Source of the DNA: Heliopora coerulea
Taxonomy: Eukaryota > Cnidaria > Anthozoa > Scleralcyonacea > Helioporidae
Direction: 5' to 3'
DNA: 64,000 bases
Assembly (NCBI GenBank): GCA_030142905.1
Contig: JASJOG010000473.1
Coordinates: 62,001 to 126,000, forward strand
Position numbers and translations under genes: made by a program. Of this stretch, positions 53,191 through 63,820 are shown piece after piece. The notes beneath the pieces were generated by a model. It worked only from the letters and a program-made list of their open reading frames with translations. It ran no database searches and had not been told where the DNA came from. Every line of letters begins with the position of its first letter. Position 1 is the stretch's first letter.

Positions 53191-55767
53191 TTTCGGGCAA
53201 ATTCATGCAAATCTAACTAAAAGTATTTACAATACACTTCCTTAACTCTTTCGAGGTGGTTGCTCTCCCCTTGATGAGTAAATTAATAAGTCTTATGCTG
53301 CCGGGAAAGACCTAATCTTTACTGCAGTTGGAAACCAAACTTTTCGTCCAGTGATAAGTATTGGATCACCAACCACCTGTAGACCTAAGCCTTTGACATG
53401 CCAAGTGCCCCTTTTGAAGACCATCAGTCTGGAGCTCTGACACCTGGTGACTCCCGCACTCACTTGTGCACTATCCTGAGTTTCTCAAACTCTGGAACTA
53501 TGCATTTTTCCCCACCACAAATGGTGGCCACTGTGGCCCAAGACCCTAATCTCAGCTCGTCCAATTGCATTAACAAATTCTTGTCTTTGGACAATGACAC
53601 AACACACCTGTCCAGAGTCAAGCATACTTAAACACCACACCAGTGGTGATATCATCTTGCCTACCCACCCCTGGTGTTCAGGTGCATGGTATTACTCATC
53701 AGACAGCCACCATAATTCAGGTTACTGTTGACAACCGTCTCCCCTTACCTCCGACATAAAGCACTATTCTCTCCCTGAATATGGACTTAAGTCCGTTGCA
53801 TCTATGCCTACTGAATGACCTCTGCTCTTCCAGCTTTTGAACTGCCACCTGCAGCCAACCCATCAAGTGGACTCCCTGCTTTGGAGTACTCTCACTCTTG
53901 TTCAGAGTTTAAGCCATTGACACACCACCAAACAATATCAGCTCTTTTCCAAAGGATGGCTGGCTCATGGCACCCTGCATAGTATTGCCCAAGAGAAGCT
54001 AGTCTTCCCTTTTTAATGTTTTTAATATTTTTAAACTAGGCTAGCTTAGTTTTAGTATTGGCCCTGGCGTTAGTGGTCTCTTTCATCTGTGTACTGCTTT
54101 GGCCTGGGCCATGGTGAGAAGCCGGTCTTCTTGTTGTAATGTTTCCAAACTGGGTTAGCTTAATATTAATTGCCTTCTTCTATTCTTTCAGCTTTCTAGG
54201 CTCCCTCTGTAAAAGAATAGTCATTATACTTATGCCACAGAAGTGTATGAATGTTTTTTCCAAAATAAAACTTACCTGACACAAGAGGTACTTTGATCAC
54301 CAAGAACTATTTTCAGGATGAGGCCGTCTTATTGCACTTTGATTGGGTTGACTCTCACGATCACCCCAAAAGTGGGTAACTTGAGCACACGATTGCTGGT
54401 AGTTGGGGCCTGTATTAATGTTCATCCTTGGCTGTACTTGGATGGGCAACCATATCGTGGTCTACTTGTCCAAGTCCGATAACCTCACAACTATTCAATG
54501 CCTCCTAATATGGTCATAGCAGATGTAGCACTTTGGTGCAATTATCCATAGGACTAAATAGTCTGACACAAAAAGACATAAAACTGTATGTCCATTCTGG
54601 TCCCTGGTTTGCGTTAATAGCCTAGTGGGACAATTTTAATGAAACACTCCTGTACACAGCCATCATACCCATTGCACTACCATGGGTCATAATGGCTGTG
54701 AGGACCGCAAACCACAAAACAAGATCAAGTGTAGTATCTGTTCTTATCAGCTTAATAATTGGTGCCATCGCTTGTAACAGTTTAAATTCTATTGAATTGG
54801 TACCCAGTCACAATTTGTCACTCTTCATATTGGGCTACCAGGGGGAGTGAGAAGCAATTGGCCTGCTGAGCATATGCATATACACACCTGGTGGGCCACC
54901 TAGAACCAACATTCTGCAGCCCCAGGCTCTACCAGTCAGGGGCCTACAGAAACTTTTCAAGCGTTTTTATGAGGCAGATACTGGGGCAGCATGCTTATCC
55001 ACTAGGGGTGACCAGTCTTGTATACCCAACCTGCAATTTTGGCCATAAGTACAACCAATAGTGTAAAACATGCCTCGCTCAAACAAGGATTCAGCTTCTG
55101 GAATACCTTTTCCTTGTTTCTAAACCCTATGGGATTCAATGCCACTTCAAGAACCAACATTATACTGTACTACGGTCAAGTGTGTGAAATCTTCATAGAC
55201 CCACTACAACTAAAATGGCCCTCATACTTGATCTAAAGGATCAGTCGACCTTGCAAATCCAATAAATGACCTCCCACATCAAACAGTACATGAAACTAGC
55301 TCTCAGTCTAAGAACCCAGATGGTCTGTCATTTTCATTGACCACCATGATTGAAGACCATGACATTGCTCCCTCTACACCACTGATTTGTCTCTTGCTGG
55401 CTCTACCAACCCTACCCTAGCCAAATTCCAACAAGAAGTAATTTAATCAACACCCTCCAGCCCTAAACCTCCCTCAACCAAATCCACCTGTATGGTGAGT
55501 TATTTTGCAATTTAATTTATTTTTATTTTATTTACTTTAATTTCTTGGAATTTGTTTTTCAATTTTTTTGTTTTACTGTAATAAAAGACTTAAAATTAAA
55601 TCAAAAAAAAATTTCATTGGCCAAGGACTGCCACTGCAGTCCAGGGAAATTTCAGTTAACCAGGTACAAAAGGTCATGGAAAGGAGTCGAGGAACTAGTT
55701 CAGGTTCATGTGTGAAGACAAGGCAAAATGGCCGCTGCCTGGAATAAAGAATTTCATTTAAAAACAT
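53191..55767. other. Unidentified GC-richer repeat-like sequence
   Basis: Composition is clearly different from its neighbours (many CC and CA dinucleotides). A frame near 54700 reads KIKCSICSYQLNNWCHRL, which has a PHD-finger-like CxxC and WCH spacing as seen in ORF1 proteins of some retrotransposons. Near 55579 AATAAA is followed about 20 bases later by nine A, like a retroposed 3' end. I could not name the element. Confidence 0.35.
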
Positions 55768-56119
55768 ATGGAAAAGTATGTTACTGAAGGATTGAGGAGA
55801 AGTGAGATATCCCACATTATTCATGGTGTATTAGAATTTTGGATCGGCAAATGCGTTTTTCCGAAATTAATTGCAGTGAAGCAAGAGCTACAAGGTCCTG
55901 GAAAACTGCTGGGTTACTGGGCAATACAAAAGGTGATTAGACAAAAGCACAATTTGCTAGTGACACATTATGCCATTTATGATGTGATGACTGAGGTTGG
56001 TCCCAGTGGTCTATAAGCTCATGGTGGCATGGACACAAAGAAACAGAAAAAGAAAGGAAACTTTACAACTAAAGGTCCAAACTGGGTTCATTCATTGGAT
56101 ATCAGAACAGTACATTCCC
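55768..56119 (+). pseudogene. Integrase-core (rve) protein relic, left part
   Basis: HHNLLV-like region then HYAIYDVMTEVGPSGL, a stop, and KKKGNFTTKGPNWVHSLD, resembling the start of an uncharacterised DDE integrase-core family of animals (usual pattern: RRxYxxKGPNxxWHxDGYDKL). It is cut by the Gypsy element at 56125 and resumes at 63821. Confidence 0.6.
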
Positions 56120-56124
56120 ATTAG

Positions 56125-56226
56125 AGTAACAACTAACATGCCATCTCAGGCATGAGGAACACAGATTTATTGGTAAGCGGTATCACCATAACATTGTGTT
56201 ACATGTCACAGGTCGAGGATAGTACA
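56125..56226 (-). repeat. Gypsy 3' LTR
   Basis: On the sense strand it starts TGTACTATCCTCGACCTGTG. Next to it inside the element is a purine run ending GGGAGAAA, a fitting polypurine tract. It differs from the other LTR at several positions and a 4-base indel, so the insertion is not very recent. Confidence 0.9.
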
Positions 56227-56758
56227 TTTCTCCCTAACTAACAAAAAGAGCATAGTTCTATCAAATCAATAGTGAGTATTAACGTAAATGTCCAATACAA
56301 CTAATAAAGTTCTATAGTTCTCTACTTGAGTACGTAGTTCTTTAGATATTTCGGCTTGTGTTGCTTTCTCTGTGGGCATGTCCTCTGCTCTGGAATGTCT
56401 TGATCTTCCTTCACTTCCTGAATGATTTTGGCTGCTGCGCTTTCTGTGGCACCTTCCAAATCTCCCTCTGCATCTGTGTGGCCTGTGTCATGTGGGCTTG
56501 TTTCATCTGTTTGTTGCTCTAGTGCGGTTGCACTCTCCAGGTTCTCTGGCTGTACGCTGCCTCTGATCTCAATTGAGTGTGTTCTTCCTGTCAGTTTTCA
56601 CCTCAGTCTCGTCTGCTGTGTTGCTCAATGAGTTTACTAACTTGAATTAGCTGGCATCGCTCCACATTATTCTGCCATTGATCATTCGGCATGCTGTTAC
56701 CTTGGACCCTTGTATGTCAATAACAGTGTAGAATACTGGTTCGTATGGTGTGGTCCAT

Positions 56759-57425
56759 TTATTCTTCTTTGGTTGCATCACTAGTACGTGATCTGCAAGT
56801 ATCAGCCACATTTCTTTTGTGTATCTGTTCTCTCTTTCTCTTTATCTTTGCCTTGTATTCCACATCTCTTAGGTCTATTTTCTCATCCTTCCCTTTCTGT
56901 GTGGTTGGTCTGGTGTGGTCCAGCTTTGTTCTTACTGTGGCGCCTCTTGCCGCTTCATAGGGAGTTACCCCAGTTGCTGGGTGTGGTATTGATCTGTATG
57001 CCACTAGCATATCATGAATTGTGTTCTGCCATCCGTGCTTATCCTTCCCCTCAAGGCTAGCAATCTGTTCTGTTTTATTCAGTCTGCATGAACTTCTTGC
57101 TTTCTCCATTTACCCTTGGGTGAACAGGTGTAATCCTATGCAGTTTGAATCCTCCTTTCTTTGCAAACTTTTCATATTCTTTGGAGTTGAACGGTGGTCC
57201 ATTGCCACTTTCGATTCTTCTTGGCATACCATAGGTTGCAAATATATGTTTGAATCTCTCCTTCACTTGCTTGAATCTGGTGCTTGGTACTGGTTCTATT
57301 GGGTACCTGGTCCTCTTGTCAATCACCACTAAGTTGTAGTGTTCGTCTGGGTATGGCCCTCCAAAGTCAACAGATAGTGTGTCCCATGGTTTGTTTGGGA
57401 TACTTGTCATCTTGATTGGTTCTTC
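56759..57425 (-). pseudogene. Gypsy integrase
   Basis: 57075-57410 holds the core: PWDTLSVDFGGPYPDEHYNL (first D), FATYGMPRRIESGNGPPFNS (second catalytic position; usual D appears as N or E here) and HPRVNGESKKFMQ (glutamate present). 56759-57109 continues with GWQNTIHDMLVAYRSIPHPA, TGVTPYEAARG, and basic C-terminal sequence. The two parts are in different frames. Confidence 0.85.
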
Positions 57426-57439
57426 CTTGTGGCTCTTTG

Positions 57440-58380
57440 TTGCTACTTGGCAGTTCTAGCGCTGCTTGATGGCTGTGTCAATCATACTGTTTATGCTGGG
57501 AAACCAGTATTTCTCTCAGAGCATCAGGAAGTACAATCCTGTCTCCCCAGAACACTAGTCCTTCTGCATCGGACAGTTCCTGTCTGGCCTGGTAGCATGG
57601 TTCTATGTCCTTGTCTCTTTTGTACTTCTCCCAGTCACCTCTTGCTATTCTCTCAGCTAATTTCTGCATTGTTTTGTATTCTAGGGTCTCCTTTCTGATT
57701 TATGTTAATATTACCGCTTGCTCTGCATCCACAGTCCACTTGATAATCTTTTCTGTTATCATTCCCAGTCTCCAGGAGGGGATGTTGCGAGAGGTAGTCT
57801 AGCGGATCCTGCTTGTCTTTCCCAGGCTCATAGACAAGCTCAAAGTCTACGTCTTGCATTTCCATCACCCCTTTTTCTATCCTGGAAGGCATCTTCACAG
57901 TTGTTTGTTAAATAATAGCGGCAAGGGGTAAAAGCGGCTTGTGTGCGGTCACAATTCTGAATCTTGGTGCTCCCAGTAGGTATACCCTTAGCCTCTTCTT
58001 GGCCCACTTGATGGCCAATGTATCCTTTTCTGTCTGGCTGTAGCTCTTCTTGGTGTCTGTCATTGTTCAGCTGATGAAGTGCACCGGATGGATCTCCTTG
58101 TCTGTTTGCTGCTACAGTGCTGCTGAAAGTCCCTCATGGTAGCTTGCTTCCATCTGAAGGATGATGGGGTGGTTGGGGTCAAAGTAAGCCATGGTCTTGT
58201 CACTTGAGATACTCTCCTTGATCTTGAAGAATGCTTTGTCCTCTTTCCCTAGGAAAACTTCACTTCTTTCATTGTCAGCTCATACAGCGGCACAGCTATG
58301 GTTGTGTAATTGCTGATGAAGTTGTCAAAGTATCCTGCCATGCCTAGGAAGCTTCGTACTGCTCCCTTGTCTTAGGGCAT
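57440..58380 (-). pseudogene. Gypsy RNase H and integrase zinc region
   Basis: 57478-57669 (GLVFWGDRIVLPDALREI) is the pre-integrase linker; 57653-57898 has DVDFELVYEPGKDKQDPLDYLSQHP, the end of the RNase H tether; further up, broken frames toward 58350 carry the RNase H core. Histidines expected in the linker are partly preserved (LVSQHKQYD). Confidence 0.75.
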
Positions 58381-59200
58381 TTTACACTCTTTAACTACTC
58401 TCACTTTCTCTGGTGATGGTTTAAGGCCATGCTTGGAGAATACATGTCCAAAGAATTCAATTTCTTCCTTCTTGAATTCGCATTTCTCTTTATTGAAAGT
58501 TATCCCATGGTCCTTTGCTCACTGCAGGACTTTCTTCAGCATCTCCCCATGTTCTGCTTCGTCTTTGCCGCCGATCAAGACGTCATCTCTTTGGTTAATG
58601 CTGTTGGGAATGTCTCCAAATACCTTGAACATCACCTCATCAAGCACATCTTGTGAGGACTTAGCCCCAAATACAAGTCGTCTGGGTCTAAAGTTACCCC
58701 AGGGTGTAGTAAAGGTTGCTCTGCTCCTCATCTTGGGGTCTAGTGTAAGTTGGTGGTACCCCTGTCTCAAATCTAGCTTGGAGAATATCTTGCAATTTCA
58801 GAGCTTGTAGATAAAATCTTCCACTCTTGGTGCCTGAACAAAAACGGCTCCTCTTGATTGACAGATTTGACACTCGCATGTCTATGCTTGCTCTGATCAT
58901 CTGTGGTTCCAGTTTCTCTTACTCTATATTTGTATACTTTGGTTTGGGTTGGACTACCAGTGGTGAGCACCAGGTAATCAGTTCTCCGTCTGGCACTGGT
59001 TCAAATATTCCTTCCTCCACTCCTTGATCCAGCCATTTCTTCAGTGATTGTTGCAAGTAATACACTACAATCCTAGGCTTCTGCATGATTGGAATTGCTT
59101 CCTGATCCATTTCCAGTCTGACTTCAATTGGTTCTCCAGTTTGTTTGTTTCGGAAACAGCCGATGCCTTCAAAAGTTTCTGGAAATTCATTGATGATACC
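58380..59200 (-). pseudogene. Gypsy reverse transcriptase
   Basis: 58919-59110 gives VPDGELITWCSPLVVQPKP, the entry to the domain. 58519-58770 has MRQGYHQLTLDPKMRSRATF, FTTPWGNFRPRRLVFGAKSS, and INQRDDVLIGGKDEAEHGEML, in which the catalytic pair DD is kept within QRDDVLI. Frames change between these two parts. Confidence 0.85.
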
Positions 59201-59394
59201 ATCACTCTTCTATGCCATTATCACAGTCTTGATTCTTAGATTGTTCACTTCTTTGATCCTGCCTTTGATGGTGATGAATTGCTCAGCCCCATAATTCTTG
59301 TTTCTAATGGTCACTTGAAACTCACCCTTTACCTGGAGATCGGATTGTAGTGTCTTAAGGGTCTTACGGCTTGTTTGGAGTTGATCTATCTCGT

Positions 59395-59867
59395 TTGATC
59401 AGTGTGAGAGTGCCTTGAACTGGTACTCACCCATGACATTCATGGTAGCTCCACTGTCTGGTTCTATGTTAGCATTGATGTCTCCGAGTCTTACAGTTAC
59501 TGTGTCTTTCGATTCGCTGGATATAATCCTCCTGGCATGCTCCACGCGTTTAGTAAAGAGCTTTAAGTATTCGCTGTTTGACCCACTGCCCGATGATTCT
59601 CCACTCGCTTCAGTTTATCTATCTGGTGTTTTGCTTTCATCTGCTCTGACTTGCAACATGCCGCAAAGTGACTTACTGTATGCTGGGCAGTCTTTCCCCG
59701 GCTTATCAAAGTCAATCTTGCCACAATAGTCACATTTTTGTCCTCGCTGCTTGATATCATCCTTTTTCTCCACTCTTCTCTGTCGTGATGAGGTCTTGGA
59801 TCCACACCTGGCTTGTTTGCCTCTGGCATTGTGCTCCTGCTTCCTAGATTGGTGTATCTTGGCTACC
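59395..59867 (-). pseudogene. Gypsy gag zinc knuckle and aspartic protease
   Basis: The minus strand reads QKCDYCGKIDF with further cysteines toward a CCHC-like knuckle near 59690-59760, then an open stretch to INANIEPDSGATMNVMGEY, where DSGA is the retropepsin active site. One stop lies between. The frame upstream is cut by the Harbinger insertion at 59870. Confidence 0.75.
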
Positions 59868-60059
59868 TTAGGCCCGGTTTATACGTTGAATTTAATTCCG
59901 TCGAATTTAATGTTTCAACGATTCGACGGAGTTTCAACGGAAATGACATGCTTGGTTAAATTCAGTTTATACGTCGAATTTAATTCGTCGTATTTAATTG
60001 CTTAGCCTGTGAATTGGGTTAAATTTAGGGTGGCCTGACTTGTACCTGACAAAGTAAGC

Positions 60060-61373
60060 ATGGCAGCGGTTACGAGAGCTATCGTTTTGAGGCAAATTTT
60101 GAAAATAAGAAGGCAAAGACGACAAAGGCAGCTACAAATATTGCATTATTTGAGCAATAGGAGAAAACGTATTGTCCTGTTATGTTCTCTGCTGCTCGCC
60201 CTTACTGCTGAAAAGCCGAAAATTCCGCGAGTTCGTTCTTGTCGCCGCTTGGGAAGAACAGCACAATGGAGTCATTGGTGGGACTCTGTATGGTCGAATT
60301 ACTCAGAAAAGCGATTTAGAAGTACCTTTCGTGTGTCACGGAATATTTTCACTTATATTCTTGATGGAATTGCAAACCATTTGCAAAAAGCTGCAACAAC
60401 CAAACAGCCAGTATCACCAGCATGTAGACTAGGCATTTGCCTTTACAGATTGGGACGAGGTGATTATTATTACACACTTTCGGAGATGTCGGGCCTAGGG
60501 ATTGCAACAATACAACGAATTGTTGTTGAGGTATGCGAAGCAATTGTTATAAATTTGTGGCAAGATGCTGTTACAGGACATTTTCTCTCATCTGAAGAAC
60601 AAATGCGAGAGAAAATGATTGATATGGAGGAGATTTGGCAATTTCCTTGCTGCTGGCCAGCAGTTGATGGATGCAATATTTCTATTAAGTGCCCAGATGG
60701 AGGAGCAGAAGCTGCCAAGGAATACCATAACTTTAAGAACTTTTATTCTATTGTTTTGATGGGTCTTGTTGATGCCAAATATCGATTTGTTTGGGCAAGT
60801 GTTGGATTCCCAGGCAACACTCATGATGCAATGATCTTGCAGACAACACAGTTATGGAAAGGCATAACAACAAATAATGTCATCCCTTCAATTTCAAAAG
60901 ATATAGGTGGTGTTGAGGTTGGCCCACTCATAGTTGCTGATTCAGCATTCCCCTGTACAACATGGATCATGAAGCCTTATACATGTGCTGTACTCACACC
61001 AGAAGAAAGAAATTTCAACTATAGATTGTCTCGTGCAAGGATGGTTACGGAATGTGCGTATGGCCAACTAAAGGGAAGATTTCGAGTCCTGTATAGAAAG
61101 TGTGAGTGTAATGAACAGACAATGAAGCCAATCACATTAGCATGTATTGTGCTTCACAATCTTTGCATCGAGTATGGTGAACCATTCCCTGCACAATCAG
61201 ACATTGCTGCTGATCCAACCACACTGGAGAGACGAGACCGAGAAGCTGTAAGGGAGCTATTGAATATGCGAAGGTGTGAAAAAGTAAAGGACACGTCTGT
61301 CCAGGCTGGAAAGATAAGAGGAGTTTTAAAAGATAAACTGTGGAAGGAAAAGCAAGGACATGGCGTGTGTTAG
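60060..61373 (+). CDS. Harbinger transposase (HARBI1-like)
   Basis: 437 residues, open from ATG to TAG. Basic N-terminus (LRQILKIRRQRRQRQLQIL), helix-turn-helix-like segment (LSEMSGLGIATIQRIVVEV), then the DDE core: CCWPAVDGCNISIKCPDGG (first D), PLIVADSAFPCTTWIMKPY (second D) and RMVTECAYGQLKGRFRVLYR (E). Length is slightly above the usual 350-420 residues. In this family the nuclease needs a Myb-like partner for nuclear import and end binding; the partner is encoded next door in the opposite direction. Confidence 0.95.
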   Translation: MAAVTRAIVLRQILKIRRQRRQRQLQILHYLSNRRKRIVLLCSLLLALTAEKPKIPRVRSCRRLGRTAQWSHWWDSVWSNYSEKRFRSTFRVSRNIFTYILDGIANHLQKAATTKQPVSPACRLGICLYRLGRGDYYYTLSEMSGLGIATIQRIVVEVCEAIVINLWQDAVTGHFLSSEEQMREKMIDMEEIWQFPCCWPAVDGCNISIKCPDGGAEAAKEYHNFKNFYSIVLMGLVDAKYRFVWASVGFPGNTHDAMILQTTQLWKGITTNNVIPSISKDIGGVEVGPLIVADSAFPCTTWIMKPYTCAVLTPEERNFNYRLSRARMVTECAYGQLKGRFRVLYRKCECNEQTMKPITLACIVLHNLCIEYGEPFPAQSDIAADPTTLERRDREAVRELLNMRRCEKVKDTSVQAGKIRGVLKDKLWKEKQGHGVC

Positions 61374-61536
61374 TATGAACTAGACAGTCGTGACATTAGT
61401 ATACTATAAGTACATTATACATAAGTACAGTATAAGTATGTTAAGACTGTTTATTACATGGTATGTATAACTTTAACTTTTGTAAGAATACTTAATGCAT
61501 TATTGACTACTTTAACTACTGTATAGAAATAGAAAT

Positions 61537-62712
61537 TTAAACTTTTGTATATGTTTTCATTTGTTCAAAAGGTGAACTGTGTCCAGCCTGTTGGTAGGAG
61601 TGCCGGCCACTTGGTAGTGTTTGAGGGACCATAGCAACTTGAGGCTGCTGCCAATGTTGTGGTCGTGGTGGTGCATGGTAATACCTTGGCTGCAGTCCTT
61701 GGGCTTCCTGATGCATTATAGGAACATATCCTGTGTTTGAATTTTGGCTTGATAAGATCCTAATAAGTTCCATCTCATTCTGCCTTGATTTCTCTGCATC
61801 TTCTTTCATGAATTCTATAAGTTCCTTTGTTGGATCATTTTCTATCATAGACTTTAACACTTTAAGAACTTTATTCACTGCTTCGGATTCATTATTTCTT
61901 TTTCTCTTTTTAATTGGGACAAACAAATCTCTTCCTTTTTTGTGTGGAGGTTCCTCTGTTTCTCCATCACCATTCTCATCCTCATCATCAAGTAAGCTGA
62001 CTGGGGTAGTTGTAGTGCTTGAGCTTCTGCTAGTTGACGGCTCAATTGCTTGCTCTGGCTGGCAAGAGTCCCTACTTTTGATCAGGGGGAATAAGGCATC
62101 GAACCACTTCCCAAAACCCTTCTCTTTGACAAACCTCTTTATTCCAGTAGCAGTTTGAATGGTGAGTGCCACTTTTTTACAAACGCCAACACACCACTTA
62201 AACTTGTTGCGCATCTGCGTAACATTGAAGGGAAAGGCTGGATGTCTCTCTCCAATTTGCTTTAACACGTGGTTGTAGACCTCAGTGTTCGTAAATATCA
62301 ACTTCTTCTTGTAGCTTTCGCTCTTGACGATAATGTCAACCATGTCATCAATTTGCTCCGTTGTCCATAACGATCTTCGTCCACATGCTTTCTTTTCACT
62401 TTTCCCCGCTTTGTTCTCTAGAATGTCCGTGATCTCATCATCATCTTCGTCGACATCACTGCGTTGAGTTTGGCTAATTTGAGTCGAGCAGTTCGCTGGT
62501 GTCGACAAGCCTAAAAAGCAACTGTTGCAGTATGCCACGCTGACATTTTCGACCCATCCAACAGTTTCTTCGTCTACTTCGGCCACTGAGCACGTCGGAC
62601 GATTACAACAAACACTTTTGCAATTTAAACACTTGTATTTTGTGGCTCTCTCACATGTAACACAAACTTGTTGTTCGCCCGCAATATTGAAAATGAGCAG
62701 TTCACGGGTCAC
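61537..62712 (-). CDS. Harbinger Myb/SANT-like partner protein with N-terminal zinc module
   Basis: 391 residues, intact. Residues about 17-65: zinc-binding cysteines CVTCERATKYKCLNC, then CCNRPTC and a later CNSC. Residues 105-215: a Myb/SANT-like trihelix domain (RSLWTTEQIDDMVDIIVKSE, VYNHVLKQIGERHPAFPFNV, RNKFKWCV). Residues 225-290: acidic serine/threonine linker and KKRKRN-type basic motif. Residues 300-330: amphipathic helix. C-terminus is rich in Q, H and P. The gene converges on the transposase with 163 bases between the stops. Confidence 0.88.
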   Translation of the reverse strand: MTRELLIFNIAGEQQVCVTCERATKYKCLNCKSVCCNRPTCSVAEVDEETVGWVENVSVAYCNSCFLGLSTPANCSTQISQTQRSDVDEDDDEITDILENKAGKSEKKACGRRSLWTTEQIDDMVDIIVKSESYKKKLIFTNTEVYNHVLKQIGERHPAFPFNVTQMRNKFKWCVGVCKKVALTIQTATGIKRFVKEKGFGKWFDALFPLIKSRDSCQPEQAIEPSTSRSSSTTTTPVSLLDDEDENGDGETEEPPHKKGRDLFVPIKKRKRNNESEAVNKVLKVLKSMIENDPTKELIEFMKEDAEKSRQNEMELIRILSSQNSNTGYVPIMHQEAQGLQPRYYHAPPRPQHWQQPQVAMVPQTLPSGRHSYQQAGHSSPFEQMKTYTKV

Positions 62713-62951
62713 ACGAGGCGGAAAGCGTTGTGTTGTGGGAATGAAATATAATTATAATAATTTATGCATTTTGTTCGTCGCGACGGAAATTCAACGTATA
62801 AACTGCTGTTGCATTTCCGTCGAGTTACACGACAGATGCCGTCGCAAAACTCGACTGCGTCGCAAATAAATCAGTTTAGACGTCGCATTTCCGTCGAACA
62901 AAATTGGTTGAATTAAATTCGACGGAAATTCAACGTATAAACCGGGCCTTA

Positions 62952-63540
62952 ATTTCTTCTTTCATATCTTTCACCTGCTAACTTATTTCTTCCTTCTGAC
63001 TGGCGTTTTGTATGAACTAGTCTAGATTCCACCTATTTTTGATGGCTCTTTTGACTAATTCTTTATCTCTTATAGTCTGGATAAGATGCTCTGGAATTCT
63101 TTCATCCTCTTGACCTCTAAATTCACACTCTCTGGCTTGGTATCTCATTCTAGCTGCATAGCTTATCGCAGTTTCTGATGGCTCCATTCCCTGCTATCTA
63201 AATATATAGTGAGCATGGTGTTTGTTCTTTTTCAGCAAAAAATGATTGCTTAGTTTCCCCTCTTTTCTCAAAGGCATTGTCATTCTCCACAGGGGTGGGG
63301 GCAGGGGCAAGAAGGTTCCTGGCCAGTTTCTTTATTTTGGGCGCTTACTTTATCTCAAAATTCTCTCATCTCAAAGTACTGCACCTCTTCTTCAAAATCT
63401 TCTAACCACTCTTTCCAGGCTCTGCCTATCTCTAGTTGCTTCTGGGGGATGCTAAAAGGTTCGATCTTCAATGCTTTCCCACTCGTGAGGAATCTAATCT
63501 CTTGGGGTTGTACTTGTAGTTGTTGTTCGGTGTCTGCCAT
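62952..63540 (-). pseudogene. Gypsy gag N-terminus
   Basis: The frame from the ATG at 63538-63540 reads LQVQPQEIRFLTSGKAL, IEPFSIPQKQLEIGRAWKEW and LEDFEEEVQYFEMREF, then a stop. This is the matrix/capsid entrance typical of gypsy gag (RAWKEWLEDFE). Frames toward 62952 are broken, then the Harbinger element starts. Confidence 0.75.
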
Positions 63541-63709
63541 GCTGGGTCTCGCCGAATTTTCATTGCACTTTTTCCGGGTTTTTTTTTTTTCTCCCGCTGG
63601 AGCTCTAAATTCTCTTTCCAGGCTTATCTTCTAAGTTTTCAGCTGCTTTTCACTCTCCGTTGGCGAGTTTCTTGCTTGAATTTCTCTGGATTTTTATCCT
63701 CGTTGCCAC

Positions 63710-63815
63710 TGTAACAACCAACTAACATGCCATCTTAGGCGTGAGGAACACAGAATTATTGGTCAGCAGGATCACTATAACATTGTGCTACATTTCACAG
63801 GTCGAGGATAGTACA
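63710..63815 (-). repeat. Gypsy 5' LTR with adjacent primer-binding-like site
   Basis: Sense-strand end GTTGGTTGTTACA is followed at once by GTGGCAACGAGGATAAA. The stretch TGGCAACGAGGAT right after the LTR is in the right place for a tRNA primer-binding site (complement of a CCA-ending tRNA). Confidence 0.85.
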
Positions 63816-63820
63816 ATTAG

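Larger units (their letters stand above)
59871..62948. mobile_element. PIF/Harbinger transposon, apparently intact
   Basis: Ends GGCCCGGTTTATACGTTGAA at 59871 and its inverse ending at 62948; inner parts match with a 4-base indel. TTA duplicates flank it (59868-59870 and 62949-62951), the Harbinger signature. Two convergent genes, transposase and Myb-like partner, are both uninterrupted. The terminal ~100 bases carry repeated CGACGGAA-like motifs. It splits the Gypsy gag region. Confidence 0.95.
56125..63815 (-). mobile_element. Ty3/Gypsy retrotransposon, full length, antisense
   Basis: Bounded by ~104-bp LTRs at 56125-56226 (3' LTR) and 63710-63815 (5' LTR) and a perfect 5-bp duplication ATTAG at 56120-56124 and 63816-63820. 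Pol order on the minus strand is protease, reverse transcriptase, RNase H, integrase, the Ty3/Gypsy order. A PIF/Harbinger element interrupts it in gag. Net length without that insertion is about 4.6 kb. Frames carry stops and shifts. Confidence 0.92.

Noticed and set aside
53398..53631. Short plus-strand frame in the GC-richer block as a gene
   Set aside because: Low-complexity, no domain, and the surrounding block looks like an unnamed repeat.
61733..62158. Plus-strand frame opposite the Myb-like gene
   Set aside because: Antisense to an intact coding sequence with recognisable domains; no features of its own.
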